The translations under genes and the position numbers were made by a program. DNA of 14,282 nucleotides from Pseudomonadota bacterium (GTDB lineage Bacteria; Pseudomonadota; Gammaproteobacteria; Burkholderiales; Ferrovaceae): contig JAJZPY010000052.1 of assembly GCA_021811005.1 (NCBI GenBank), positions 1-14,282 on the forward strand. The letters run 5' to 3'. This document shows, piece by piece, positions 6,542 to 12,965 of the stretch. Numbering within the stretch: the stretch's first letter is position 1; the number at the start of each line of letters is the position of its first letter. The notes below the pieces were generated by a model. It was not told where the DNA came from. It searched no databases and saw nothing but the letters and a program-made list of their open reading frames with translations.

Positions 6542-6880
6542 ATGAAATTGATCACCGCAGTCATCAAGCCTTTCAAGCTGGACGAAGTCCGGGAAGCGTT
6601 GTCTGAAATCGGCATTTCCGGGTTGACCGTGACGGAGGTGAAAGGCTTTGGACGGCAGAAAGGGCACACGGAACTGTACCGGGGCGCCGAATACGTGGTC
6701 GATTTCCTGCCCAAGGTCAAAATCGAAGTGGTCGTCACCGACGGGGTCGAGGAAAAAGCCATCGATGCCATCATCCGTGCGGCGCGCACGGGCAAAATCG
6801 GCGACGGCAAGATTTTTGTGACGGAAGTGAGCCAGGCCGTGCGCATCCGCACCGGCGAAGTCAACGACGACGCGGTTTAA
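6542..6880 (+). CDS. glnB: PII-family nitrogen regulatory protein (GlnB/GlnK)
   Basis: 112 residues, the exact PII length. The T-loop GFGRQKGHTELYRGAEYVVDFLPK (35-58) carries Tyr51, the uridylylation site, and TGKIGDGKIFV (near 83-93) is the second PII signature; RIRTGE closes the ATP site. PII trimers sense 2-oxoglutarate, ATP/ADP and, through GlnD, glutamine, and control GlnE, NtrB and AmtB. T43 and D54 match E. coli GlnB, while the MKLIT start looks more like GlnK. With no amtB beside it the GlnB reading is slightly favoured, but the symbol is uncertain. CGGAG lies 8 bases before the ATG. The 140-base upstream gap holds the hemN terminator and only a weak possible promoter (-10 TATCAT at 6474-6479); no sigma-54 GG-N10-GC element was found. 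Its TAA overlaps the purK stop on the other strand. Confidence 0.93.
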   Translation: MKLITAVIKPFKLDEVREALSEIGISGLTVTEVKGFGRQKGHTELYRGAEYVVDFLPKVKIEVVVTDGVEEKAIDAIIRAARTGKIGDGKIFVTEVSQAVRIRTGEVNDDAV

Positions 6881-8016
6881 TCCGCCATCCCAAGCGCGGC
6901 GCGCAGGCGCTGCGCTTTCTCCAGCGCTTCGCTCGCGCTGTTCCCCAGCACCGTGAAATGCCCCATCTTGCGCCCCGGGCGCGGCGCCTGCTTGCCGTAC
7001 AGGTGCAGCTTGGCGTCGGGCTCCTGGAAAATCGCTTCCCAGGGCGGGGTGCCCTGGGCCCACAAGTCCCCCAGCAGGTTGACCATGGCCGCCGGGCGCA
7101 GCAGTTCCGGATTGCCCAAAGGCAGCCCGCACAGGGTTCGCACCTGTTGCTCGAACTGGCTGGTGATGCAGGCATCGAGCGTGTAATGGCCGCTGTTGTG
7201 GGGGCGGGGGGCTATCTCATTGACGAGCAGGGTGTCGATGCCGGTGACGAAAAACTCCACCGCCAGCACCCCCACGTAGTCCAGGCGTTCGGCGATGTCC
7301 GAAGCGATCTTGCCGGCGCGCGCCGCCAGTTCGTCGCGAATGCGGGCGGGCGCAATGGTGATGTCCAGGATGCCGTCCCGGTGCCGGTTTTCCGCGATGG
7401 GCCAAAGCGCCACCTGACCATTGGCGCCGCGCGCCAGCAACACGGAGATCTCCAGGCGCAGGGTCACCTGGGTTTCAATGACCACGGGCAGCAGGTCGGG
7501 ATGGTCCGCCAGCACCTGCAGGGCGTCTTGCGGCGTCTGCACCCGGTACTGTCCTTTGCCGTCGTAGCCGAACTGTGCGGTCTTGATGATGGCCGGAAAC
7601 TTGACGTCTTTCACGGCCTGGCGAAATTCAGCCGCATCGCGGGCCACGGCAAAAGGCCCCACCGGGAACCCGTTGTCGCGGAAAAACGTTTTTTCCATGA
7701 TGCGGTTCTGGGCGATGGCCACCGCGCTGGCGGAGGGTCGCACCGGACAATGGCGCGCCAGGAACTCCATGGACGCGGCCGGCGCATTTTCGAATTCCGT
7801 GGTCACGGCAGCGCAGGAATGCGCCATGATTTCAAGCGCCGCCGGGTCGTCGAAGGGCGCACACAGGTGGCGCGTGGCGAAATGGGCGGCGGGAGCCATG
7901 GGGTCGGGATCGAGAACGATCACGTCGTAACCCATGGTGCGTGCGGCGGAAGTGAACATGCGGCCCAGTTGTCCGCCACCCAGGATGCCCAGGGTGGTGT
8001 GCTGCTGTTCGTTCAT
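6877..8016 (-). CDS. purK: N5-carboxyaminoimidazole ribonucleotide synthase PurK
   Basis: 379 residues, normal for PurK. This ATP-grasp enzyme converts AIR, bicarbonate and ATP to N5-CAIR in purine synthesis. GILGGGQLGRM (10-20) begins the N-terminal domain, TEFEN lies near 73-77, the ATP-binding loop GYDGKGQ is at 150-156, and NEIAPRPHNSGHYT (266-279) is the metal and substrate segment that marks PurK rather than PurT. ATG 8016 overlaps the purE stop as ATGA, so the two are translationally coupled and act on consecutive steps. It is the last gene of the long minus-strand run, and its TAA shares TTAA (6877-6880) with the PII stop. No terminator hairpin is visible at its end, so transcripts may run into glnB antisense. 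Confidence 0.96.
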   Translation of the reverse strand: MNEQQHTTLGILGGGQLGRMFTSAARTMGYDVIVLDPDPMAPAAHFATRHLCAPFDDPAALEIMAHSCAAVTTEFENAPAASMEFLARHCPVRPSASAVAIAQNRIMEKTFFRDNGFPVGPFAVARDAAEFRQAVKDVKFPAIIKTAQFGYDGKGQYRVQTPQDALQVLADHPDLLPVVIETQVTLRLEISVLLARGANGQVALWPIAENRHRDGILDITIAPARIRDELAARAGKIASDIAERLDYVGVLAVEFFVTGIDTLLVNEIAPRPHNSGHYTLDACITSQFEQQVRTLCGLPLGNPELLRPAAMVNLLGDLWAQGTPPWEAIFQEPDAKLHLYGKQAPRPGRKMGHFTVLGNSASEALEKAQRLRAALGMAD

Positions 8017-8510
8017 TGTGGTTGCGGCGGCAAGGTCATGGATTGGACGGTGCTGGCCAGTTCGGCGCGGAACGCTTCAAGCTGCGCCGGCAGGCCGGGT
8101 ATTTCGCGGGCCAGCAGGCTGACGGCAAAGAGGGCGGCATTGGCGGCGCCCGCTTCGCCGATGGCGAAGGTGGCCACTGGAATGCCTTTGGGCATCTGCA
8201 CGATGGACAGCAGTGAATCCTGCCCTGCCAGGCTGGTGCTGGGTACCGGCACGCCCAGCACTGGCAGCGTGGTTTTGGCAGCCAGCATGCCCGGCAGGTG
8301 GGCCGCCCCCCCGGCGCCGGCAATGATGCAGGCCAGACCCCGGGCGCGGGCTTCGGTGGCGTATTCAAACATCAGGTCCGGCGTGCGGTGGGCCGAAACC
8401 ACGCGTGCTTCATAGGGCACGTCGAAACGTTCCAGCATTTTGGCGGCATGTTCCATCACGTGCCAATCCGAATTGCTGCCCATGACAATGCCAACCAGCG
8501 GTGCGCTCAT
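8013..8510 (-). CDS. purE: N5-carboxyaminoimidazole ribonucleotide mutase PurE
   Basis: 165 residues, typical of class I PurE. It moves the carboxylate of N5-CAIR, made by PurK, to C4 to give CAIR. IVMGSNSDW (8-16) is the phosphate-binding loop, SAHRTP (39-44) carries the catalytic His41, and AGAGGAAHLPGM followed by LPVLGVPVPS shows the class I pattern. The presence of purK is in keeping with class I. The start ATG at 8510 is 9 bases after the decarboxylase stop (TGA 8522-8520), with only a weak Shine-Dalgarno (GGACTGAG), so it is probably co-transcribed with the arn genes upstream. Its TGA overlaps purK's ATG. Confidence 0.95.
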   Translation of the reverse strand: MSAPLVGIVMGSNSDWHVMEHAAKMLERFDVPYEARVVSAHRTPDLMFEYATEARARGLACIIAGAGGAAHLPGMLAAKTTLPVLGVPVPSTSLAGQDSLLSIVQMPKGIPVATFAIGEAGAANAALFAVSLLAREIPGLPAQLEAFRAELASTVQSMTLPPQPQ

Positions 8511-8519
8511 GGCGTGCGC

Positions 8520-9563
8520 TCAGTCCACCAGACCGCGCGCTTCGGCCACCTGGCCGCGGTAGGAATCGAAAATGAAGCGCAGGGCATCGGCCATGGACAC
8601 TTGCGGCGCCCATTCGAGCTCGCTGCGGGTGTTGTCGATTTTCGGGACGCGGTTCTGCACGTCCTGGTAGCCCTTGCCGTAGTAGGCTTCGGACGTGGTT
8701 TCCACAAGCTGCACGCGCTGCGCCGTGTCCCGGTATTCGGGGTATTCCATGGCGAGCTTCAGCATCATCTCGGCCAGTTCCTTGACCGAGTAGTTGTTGG
8801 TCGGGTTGCCCACGTTGTAGATCTTTCCGCTGGCGACGCCGTTCTTGTTCTCGATCATTTTCATGAGCGCCGAAACGCCGTCGTCAATGTAGGTGAAGGC
8901 GCGTTTTTGCGTGCCGCCATCCACCAGCTTGATGTTTTCGCCGCGCACGATGTGCCCGAAAAACTGGGTGATGACGCGCGAGCTGCCTTCCTTGGGCGTG
9001 TGGATGCTGTCGAGTCCCGCGCCGATCCAGTTGAAGGGGCGGAACAGGGTGAAATCCAGCCCGTCCTGCATGCCGTAGCCCCAGATCACGCGGTCCATCA
9101 GCTGCTTGCTGCAGGAATAGATCCAGCGCTGCTTTTCGATGGGGCCCAGGATCAGTTCCGAATGGTCCGGATCGAATTCGCTGTCCCGGCACATGCCATA
9201 CACTTCGGAAGTGGAGGGGAACAGGATGCGCTTGCCATATTTCACGCAGCTGCGCACGATGGGCAGGTTGGCTTCGAAATCCAGCTCGAACACGCGCAGC
9301 GGCTGCTGCACGTAGGTGGCCGGGGTGGCGATGGCCACCAGCGGCAGCACCACGTCGCACTTCTTGACGTGGTATTCGATCCATTCCTTGTTGATGGTGA
9401 TGTCGCCTTCAAAGAAATGAAAGCGCGGGTGGTCGATGAGGTCGGCCACGCGGTCGCTTTGCATGTCCATGCCAAAGACGGCCCAGTCGGTCGTGTTGAG
9501 GATACGTTGGCTGAGGTGGTGGCCGATAAAGCCGTTGACGCCAAGAATGAGGATTTTCTTCAT
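8520..9563 (-). CDS. arnA: UDP-glucuronic acid C4 decarboxylase (stand-alone ArnA dehydrogenase domain)
   Basis: 347 residues, matching the C-terminal half of the 660-residue E. coli ArnA. It oxidises UDP-glucuronate with NAD+ and decarboxylates it to UDP-4-keto-pentose, the first committed step to Ara4N. It is an extended SDR protein: nucleotide motif GVNGFIG (8-14), FPSTSEVYGMC with S119 and E120, YSCSK (Y149, K153), FRPFNWIG, and GYQDVQNR with R305. Ser, Glu and Arg at these positions are the residues assigned to decarboxylation in ArnA and separate it from ordinary epimerases and from UXS. The C4-formyltransferase half is encoded by the next gene upstream, so ArnA is split here. The 40-base gap to that gene is the only sizeable one in the operon and contains a strong extended -10. 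Confidence 0.94.
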   Translation of the reverse strand: MKKILILGVNGFIGHHLSQRILNTTDWAVFGMDMQSDRVADLIDHPRFHFFEGDITINKEWIEYHVKKCDVVLPLVAIATPATYVQQPLRVFELDFEANLPIVRSCVKYGKRILFPSTSEVYGMCRDSEFDPDHSELILGPIEKQRWIYSCSKQLMDRVIWGYGMQDGLDFTLFRPFNWIGAGLDSIHTPKEGSSRVITQFFGHIVRGENIKLVDGGTQKRAFTYIDDGVSALMKMIENKNGVASGKIYNVGNPTNNYSVKELAEMMLKLAMEYPEYRDTAQRVQLVETTSEAYYGKGYQDVQNRVPKIDNTRSELEWAPQVSMADALRFIFDSYRGQVAEARGLVD

Positions 9564-9592
9564 GGGATCCGACTGCGCAAATTAAAACCGCA

Positions 9593-9601
9593 ATTATACC
9601 A
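9593..9601 (-). promoter_or_regulatory. Extended -10 promoter within the operon, before the decarboxylase gene
   Basis: On the minus strand TGG-TATAAT (9601-9593) is a consensus -10 with the extended TG element. No matching -35 is visible 16-18 bases further up, which the TG element can make up for. Transcription would begin near 9586, about 22 bases before the ATG at 9563. It lies in the short gap after the formyltransferase stop and would supply the decarboxylase, purE and purK independently of the distant arn promoter. Confidence 0.5.
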
Positions 9602-9603
9602 GA

Positions 9604-10488
9604 TCAGGCCGGCTGAACCCCTGCCGGGTAGCGGCGTTTGAATTCCAGCGCACTGAGGGATTCCCCTTCCAGTTCGAGGGACAGGATGTAGAGTGCAGCG
9701 CCGTCTCCGCCGGTGGTTTGGGCCACGGCGTCCGGGTGCGGCTGGAGGCTGGTGCGCAGGATGCGCGCTTCGCGTCCGTCAAACGTGGTGAACGCGCCGG
9801 GATAGGGGGGCGCGACGCCACGCACCAGGTTGTGGATGGCAATGGCGGGCTGGCTCCAGTCGATGCGGCCGTCCTGCGGGCGCCGTCCGCCGAAATAAGA
9901 GCCTGCGGCCAGGTTCTGCGGGCGGTGCGGCGCGCTGCCGGCGACCAGGGAGCCCAGGGCGCCCTGCAGGGCTTTCACGCCGGCTTCCGTCACGCGCTGG
10001 AAGACCTCGAACGCCGTGTCGTCCGGGCCGATGGGCACGCGTTCCTGGGCCACGATGTCGCCCTGGTCCGGCTTGGGGGTCATGACGTGCAGGGTGGCGC
10101 CCGTTTCCCTTTCGCCTTGGATGACGGCCCAGTTGACGGGCACCCGCCCGCGGTAATGGGGCAGCAGGGAACCGTGCAGGTTGTAGGCGCCGCGCGCAGG
10201 CAAGGCCAGCAGGTCCGCGTCCAGCATGTGGCGGTAATAGAAGGAGAAGATGAAGTCGGGGCGGCAGGCGCGCACCTGGGCCACCACGGCCGGATCGTTG
10301 GGATCCTCGGGCATGATGCAGGGCAGCCCGCGGGCCTGGGCCAGCGCGGCCACGCTTTCAAACCAGATGTTTTCCTGCGGGTTGTCGCGGTGGGTGACCA
10401 CCAGGGCCACTTCGATGCCGTGCGCCAGCAGCACGTCCAGGCAGCGCACCCCGATGGTGTGGTAGGCGAAAACGACCGCCCGCGTCAT
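9604..10488 (-). CDS. arnA: UDP-Ara4N formyltransferase (stand-alone ArnA N-terminal domain)
   Basis: 294 residues, like residues 1-304 of E. coli ArnA. It transfers a formyl group from N10-formyltetrahydrofolate to UDP-4-amino-4-deoxy-L-arabinose. VFAYHTIGVRCLDVLL opens the protein as in ArnA. The catalytic triad of the formyltransferase fold is present: N103 and H105 in NLHGSLLPHYRGRVPVNWA and D141 in TPKPDQGDIVAQ. A C-terminal OB-like domain follows (about 205-294: IDWSQPAIAIHNLVRGVAPPYPGAF). Methionyl-tRNA formyltransferase is the nearest alternative, but the YHTIGVRCL start and the arn neighbours on both sides decide for ArnA. The ATG at 10488 overlaps the arnC stop as ATGA. Confidence 0.93.
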   Translation of the reverse strand: MTRAVVFAYHTIGVRCLDVLLAHGIEVALVVTHRDNPQENIWFESVAALAQARGLPCIMPEDPNDPAVVAQVRACRPDFIFSFYYRHMLDADLLALPARGAYNLHGSLLPHYRGRVPVNWAVIQGERETGATLHVMTPKPDQGDIVAQERVPIGPDDTAFEVFQRVTEAGVKALQGALGSLVAGSAPHRPQNLAAGSYFGGRRPQDGRIDWSQPAIAIHNLVRGVAPPYPGAFTTFDGREARILRTSLQPHPDAVAQTTGGDGAALYILSLELEGESLSALEFKRRYPAGVQPA

Positions 10489-11459
10489 GGGTGCCGGCCG
10501 GGGACGTCGGTGGGCGTTTCGAGGATGGCTTCCACCAGAAAGCGCGGACGTTCCCGCACCTGCTGGTAGATGCGGCCCACGTACTCGCCCAGCAGCCCGA
10601 TGCCGAACAGCAGGATGCTGATCAGGAAAAAAGTGATGGCGAACAGGGTGAACAGGCCTTCGGCTTCCGGTCCGATGATGAGCCGACGCAGCACCAGGTA
10701 CACCACGAACAGGCCGGAAAGCAGGGACAGGACCATGCCCAGCAGGGAAAAGAGCTGCAGCGGCATGACCGAAAAGCCCGTCACCAGGTCGAAGTTGAGA
10801 CGCACCAGGCTGTAGAGGGAGTATTTGGATTCACCCGCGGCCCGTTCCTCGTGGCGCACTTCCACTTCCGTGGGGCGTGCGGCAAACGTGTAGGCCAGCG
10901 CCGGAATGAAGGTGTTCACTTCGCGGCAGGTCACGATGGCCTGCACGATCTTGCGGTCGTAGGCGCGCAGCATGCAGCCCTGGTCGGTCATGTGGATGCG
11001 CGTGATGCGTTCGCGCAGGCGGTTCATCAGGCGTGAAGCCCAGCGCCGCCAGGCGCTGTCCTGGCGGTTCTGGCGGATGGTGCCCACGTAGTCGTGGCCC
11101 GCGTCCATGGCAGCCAGCAGCTTGCCGATTTCTTCGGGCGGGTTCTGCAGGTCGGCGTCCAGGGTCACGATGCGTTCGCCCCGGGCCTGTTCGAAACCGG
11201 CCATGATGGCCATGTGCTGGCCGTAGTTGCCGTTGAGCAGGACCACGCGCGTCACGTCCGGACGGCGCTCGAACTGCTGGCGCAGGAGGGCGGGGGAACG
11301 GTCGCGGCTGCCGTCGTTGATGAAAATGATTTCATAACGGACGGCCAGGGCGTCGAGCGCCGGATAGAGCCGGTCGAACAGGGCCTGCAGTCCGTCCTCT
11401 TCGTTGTAGACGGGAATGATGATGGAAACGCGGGGCAGGGCGGACATGGGCGTGTTCAT
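10485..11459 (-). CDS. arnC: Undecaprenyl-phosphate Ara4FN transferase ArnC
   Basis: 324 residues from ATG 11459 (E. coli ArnC has 322). This inner-membrane GT2 enzyme transfers 4-deoxy-4-formamido-L-arabinose from UDP to undecaprenyl phosphate on the cytosolic face. SIIIPVYNEEDGL starts the GT-A domain, FINDGSRDRS binds UDP, TLDADLQNPPEE has the DAD metal motif (101-103), and DQGCMLRAYDRKIV and HEERAAGESKYSL follow. Two membrane helices lie near 232-258 and 265-291, and the protein ends with the amphipathic YVGRIYQQVRERP. The frame is open further upstream (ATG 11498), but ATG 11459 overlaps the arnB stop as ATGA and gives the family length. DPM/GtrB-type transferases are close relatives; the neighbours support ArnC. 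Confidence 0.93.
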   Translation of the reverse strand: MNTPMSALPRVSIIIPVYNEEDGLQALFDRLYPALDALAVRYEIIFINDGSRDRSPALLRQQFERRPDVTRVVLLNGNYGQHMAIMAGFEQARGERIVTLDADLQNPPEEIGKLLAAMDAGHDYVGTIRQNRQDSAWRRWASRLMNRLRERITRIHMTDQGCMLRAYDRKIVQAIVTCREVNTFIPALAYTFAARPTEVEVRHEERAAGESKYSLYSLVRLNFDLVTGFSVMPLQLFSLLGMVLSLLSGLFVVYLVLRRLIIGPEAEGLFTLFAITFFLISILLFGIGLLGEYVGRIYQQVRERPRFLVEAILETPTDVPGRHP

Positions 11460-12607
11460 TGTCGGGCTTCGTGCAGCACGGCGCGCAGGGTGTCGCACAC
11501 CCGGTCCACGTCCGCGTCCTGCAGGGTGGGGAAAAGCGGCAGGGTCAGCGTTTCCCGGGCGATGCGTTCGGCATGGGGAAAGTCGCCTTCGCCATAGCCC
11601 AGCGTGCGGTACTGGGTGGTGAGGTGCACGGCTTCATAGGAAATGCCAGTTCCGATGCCGCGCGCGGCCAGGGCATCCATGATCTGCTTGCGACTCCACG
11701 CCAGACGTTCCAGCGGCAGCAGGGGTGCGAAAAAATTCCAGCTGTGGCCTTCGTCTCCGCGCGCCGGCAACTCGCACGGCGGATCGGTGCGCAGGCGATC
11801 AAAATAACGCGCCGCCAGCTGCCGGCGGCGCGCGGTGAATTCTTCCAGGCGGGCAAGCTGCAGCAGCCCCAGGCGCGCGTTCACGTCCGGCAGGTTGTAT
11901 TTGCCGCCCACCACCACCACGTCGCGCGTGCCGTCGGGCAGGCGCGCAATGCCGTGAAAGCGGAACTGTTCAGCGCGCCGGGCTTCTGCCTCGTCGGCAA
12001 ACACGAGCGCTCCGCCTTCGATGGTGGTCATGTTCTTGTTGGGATGGAAGCTGAAGCAGGCGATGTCGCCAAAGCTGCCGATGCGCTGGCCTTTCCAGCG
12101 GCTGCCGATGGCGAGCGCCGCGTCTTCGATGACGCGCAGGCCGTGTGTGCGTGCCAGGGCATACAGCGCGTCCATGTCGAGCGGCAGTCCGGCGAAATGG
12201 GTGGGCACCAGCGCGCGCGTGCGCGGCGTGATGGCGGCCCGGGCAGCGGCCAGGTCCATGTTGCGCGTGACGGGATCCACATCCACGAACACGGGTCGGG
12301 CGCCGGTGCGGGCAATGGCGTTGGCGCAGGAAAAAAACGTCTGTGCCGGCATGATGACTTCGTCGCCCGCGCCGATGCCGAGCGTGAACAGCGCCACTTC
12401 CAGCGCGCCGGTGGCCGAGGTGAACACGCGCACGGGTCGTCCGCCGTGGTATTCGGACAGGGCTTTTTCGAAGGCCAGCACCTGGGGGCCGGAAGTGATC
12501 CAGAGCGAACGCAGCGTGTCCGCCAGCGCCTCCACCATGGTTTCGTCGATGGTGGGCCGCGCAAAAGGCAGGAACGGCAGGGCGGGTTCGGATTTAGCTG
12601 CGTGCAA
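11456..12607 (-). CDS. arnB: ArnB-like PLP aminotransferase (DegT/DnrJ/EryC1 family), TTG start
   Basis: 383 residues from TTG 12607 (E. coli ArnB about 380). In Ara4N synthesis this enzyme aminates UDP-4-keto-arabinose with glutamate. LPFARPTIDE opens as in ArnB (FLPFSRPAMG); WITSGPQV, SATGALEVAL, DEVIMPAQTF and THFAGLPLDMDAL follow; VIEDAALAIGS holds D162, and the Schiff-base lysine is K191 in SFHPNKNMTTIEGG. GGKYNLPDVNARLGLLQL and RGIGTGISYEAVHLT complete the family pattern. Upstream ATG 12697 would make 30 residues of low-complexity shadow of the neighbouring gene. No ATG lies between it and the conserved start, but TTG 12607 has GGAG 9 bases before it. This start overlaps the flippase gene by 14 bases. 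ArnB versus another sugar aminotransferase is settled mainly by context. Confidence 0.9.
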   Translation of the reverse strand: MHAAKSEPALPFLPFARPTIDETMVEALADTLRSLWITSGPQVLAFEKALSEYHGGRPVRVFTSATGALEVALFTLGIGAGDEVIMPAQTFFSCANAIARTGARPVFVDVDPVTRNMDLAAARAAITPRTRALVPTHFAGLPLDMDALYALARTHGLRVIEDAALAIGSRWKGQRIGSFGDIACFSFHPNKNMTTIEGGALVFADEAEARRAEQFRFHGIARLPDGTRDVVVVGGKYNLPDVNARLGLLQLARLEEFTARRRQLAARYFDRLRTDPPCELPARGDEGHSWNFFAPLLPLERLAWSRKQIMDALAARGIGTGISYEAVHLTTQYRTLGYGEGDFPHAERIARETLTLPLFPTLQDADVDRVCDTLRAVLHEARQ

Positions 12608-12965
12608 TGAGGAACACTCCGAGAATGACGACGAAAATGCCGGCCACGCGCAGGGCGGACAGGGATTCTCCCAGCAGCCAGTAAGCGGCCACGGCATTCA
12701 CCACATAGCCGATGGACAGCATGGGGTAGGCCATGGACACCGGCACGCGCGACAGGGCCATGATCCACACCACCACGCTGATGCCGTAGCAGGCCAGTCC
12801 GCCCAGGATGTGCGGTTCGGTCGCCACCTGCCAGCCGATCGGCACGAGGTTGCGCCACTGGAACTCGAAATGGCCGATGGCATTGGTGCCGGCTTTCAGC
12901 AAAAGCTGGGCGGCGGCATTGAGCAGCACGCCGGTGAGGATCAGGGAAAAACTGGCCGGGCTCAT
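12594..12965 (-). CDS. Small EamA/SMR-type membrane protein, ArnE-like flippase subunit
   Basis: 123 residues from ATG 12965, between ArnE (111) and ArnF (128) of E. coli. Four membrane helices are visible: FSLILTGVLLNAAAQLLL, LGGLACYGISVVVWIMAL, MAYPMLSIGYVVNAVAAYWLL and VAGIFVVILGVFLIA. The VPVSMAYPMLSIGYV segment is close to the VPVGIAYPMLSL stretch of ArnE. ArnE/ArnF together flip undecaprenyl-phosphate-Ara4N to the periplasmic face; only one such gene is present here, so it would act as a homodimer or with a partner encoded elsewhere. An ATG at 13088 gives a basic, non-hydrophobic shadow extension and is rejected. ATG 12965 overlaps the ArnT-like stop as ATGA. Confidence 0.87.
   Translation of the reverse strand: MSPASFSLILTGVLLNAAAQLLLKAGTNAIGHFEFQWRNLVPIGWQVATEPHILGGLACYGISVVVWIMALSRVPVSMAYPMLSIGYVVNAVAAYWLLGESLSALRVAGIFVVILGVFLIARS
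12617..12620 (-). promoter_or_regulatory. Shine-Dalgarno that supports the TTG start of arnB
   Basis: GGAG on the minus strand (within TCGGAG), nine bases before TTG 12607 and inside the 3' end of the flippase gene. It is the only reasonable ribosome site near the conserved N-terminus of ArnB. Confidence 0.55.

Noticed and set aside
6958..8415. Open frame of 485 codons on the plus strand, opposite purK and purE
   Set aside because: Antisense shadow of two conserved enzymes; it runs through the purE/purK junction and has no recognisable motif.
8298..9641. Open frame of 447 codons on the plus strand, opposite purE and the ArnA decarboxylase
   Set aside because: Antisense shadow rich in His, Val, Gly and Asp; the minus-strand genes have full family motifs.
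11459..12610. Open frame of 383 codons on the plus strand opposite arnB
   Set aside because: Shadow of the aminotransferase gene, with no conserved features.
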